Assembly: GCF_904846315.1 (NCBI RefSeq)
Contig: NZ_CAJHAF010000001.1
Span: 682,001 to 746,000, forward strand
Direction: 5' to 3'
DNA: 64,000 nucleotides
Source of the DNA: Psychrobacter jeotgali
Lineage (GTDB): Bacteria; Pseudomonadota; Gammaproteobacteria; Pseudomonadales; Moraxellaceae
Shown here: positions 63,462-64,000 of the stretch, one piece after another
How positions within the stretch are numbered: position 1 is the stretch's first letter
Layout: each line of letters opens with the position of its first letter
Made by a program: the position numbers and the translations under genes
Notes under the pieces: generated by a model
The model's input: the letters and a program-made list of their open reading frames with translations, nothing else
The model's database searches: none
What the model was told of the DNA's origin: nothing

Positions 63462-64000
63462 CTAGCCTACTTTTGGTAGTTCATCCGAGCTCAGTACTGC
63501 CAGATTATGAATCTGCAAAAAGTTATTAAGCAGCTGATATCCAGCTTCACTTAAAATAGATTCAGGGTGGAACTGTACGCCTTCAATAGCGAAGTCCTTA
63601 TGCCGAAAGCCCATAATCTCTTCCATACTACCGTCTGCGTTCTGTGTCCAAGCAGTCACCTCAAGGCAGTCAGGTAAGCGCTCTTTATCGACGACTAATG
63701 AGTGATAACGCGTAAACTGTGAGGGATTAGCAAGCTCAGCAAATACCCCTTTATTATTGTGATAAACCGCCGATAAACGACCATGCATAACTGCGCCTGC
63801 TTTGATAACGTGACCACCAAAGGCTTGCCCAATAGCTTGATGTCCAAGGCAAATACCTAGGATCGGAATGACTCCTTTAAAAGTATCAATGACTTCCAAG
63901 GAGATACCAGCACGATCTGGGTCACAAGGCCCAGGGCCAATAACTATCACCTCGGGCGCCAAAGTTTTAATTTGTTCAATAGTGACCTGATCATTACGCC
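63462..64000 (-). CDS. trpG: anthranilate synthase glutamine amidotransferase, partial at the window edge
   Basis: TrpG supplies ammonia from glutamine to TrpE. The visible ~179 residues include [15 protein letters not shown], the nucleophile-elbow [16 protein letters not shown] and the C-terminal [15 protein letters not shown] with the His-x-Glu of the triad. The frame is open to the right edge: codons before the first TTG encode [12 protein letters not shown], so the true N-terminus lies beyond 64000. It may equally serve para-aminobenzoate synthesis as a shared PabA. It precedes trpD by about 130 bases. Confidence 0.95.
   Translation of the reverse strand, partial: RNDQVTIEQIKTLAPEVIVIGPGPCDPDRAGISLEVIDTFKGVIPILGICLGHQAIGQAFGGHVIKAGAVMHGRLSAVYHNNKGVFAELANPSQFTRYHSLVVDKERLPDCLEVTAWTQNADGSMEEIMGFRHKDFAIEGVQFHPESILSEAGYQLLNNFLQIHNLAVLSSDELPKVG

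Overview
The window reads as a stretch of core chromosome from a gammaproteobacterium of the family Moraxellaceae, most likely Psychrobacter. This is inferred from protein character and gene order: an Hfq with a long Gly/Arg/Phe-rich tail, kdsD-kdsC-lptC-lptA-lptB, an M16 peptidase pair divergent from ftsY, a compact feoA-feoB pair, a trpG-trpD-trpC cluster, and moderately AT-rich DNA with very AT-rich intergenic gaps. No database search was possible. I see no rRNA, tRNA, CRISPR array, prophage or insertion sequence, and almost every gene belongs to a widespread housekeeping family.

Layout. 1-6.4 kb: hfq, the Kdo/LPS-export cluster (kdsD, kdsC, lptC, lptA, lptB) and radA. 6.5-11.3 kb: cell-wall genes (rlpA-like, rodA, an M15-type peptidase) and a small putative lipoprotein, with a 925-base empty gap between rlpA and rodA. 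11.3-17.4 kb: a two-gene M16 peptidase unit, two tiny lipoproteins, ftsY and an alkyltransferase. 17.5-20 kb: a ferrous iron uptake operon feoA-feoB plus a 41-residue Cys-rich membrane protein, behind a Fur-box-like site. 20-27.4 kb: yebC, a voltage-gated-type K+ channel, a UbiB/ABC1 kinase-like protein, aroQ, a cold-shock protein with a long leader, a DEAD-box helicase, and a SafE-like membrane protein next to ccoS. 27.5-35.8 kb: DUF218/ElyC-like protein and murB, a low-molecular-weight phosphatase, an Hsp15-like protein, ilvA, rpiA, argF and alr. 35.9-43.2 kb: dnaB, pdxA, rsmA, apaH and a large membrane protein of the misnamed Gcr 'site-specific recombinase' family. 43.4-49.3 kb: two paralogous acyl-CoA dehydrogenases flanking a PHB-depolymerase-like esterase and a ribbon-helix-helix protein. 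49.7-55.3 kb: a PAS-GGDEF-EAL protein, rsmE, and ahcY-metF. 55.4-64 kb: a BtuB-like TonB-dependent receptor, an MscS-family channel, an AlkA-like glycosylase, an Smr protein, and trpC, trpD and a trpG that runs off the right edge.

The most interesting regulatory element is a strong candidate S-adenosylhomocysteine (SAH) riboswitch in the leader of ahcY. It would let the substrate of AhcY switch on ahcY and the downstream methylene-tetrahydrofolate reductase gene, which together recycle SAH and supply methyl groups for methionine. Other points of interest are a hairpin covering the ribosome-binding site and first start-codon base of radA, a 36-base perfect palindrome that combines a terminator with a Fur-box-like core, a 15-base tandem repeat that adds pentapeptides inside PdxA, several small inverted-repeat elements, and the short Cys-rich gene behind feoB. 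I did not find a convincing undescribed defence, mobile or biosynthetic system in this window.
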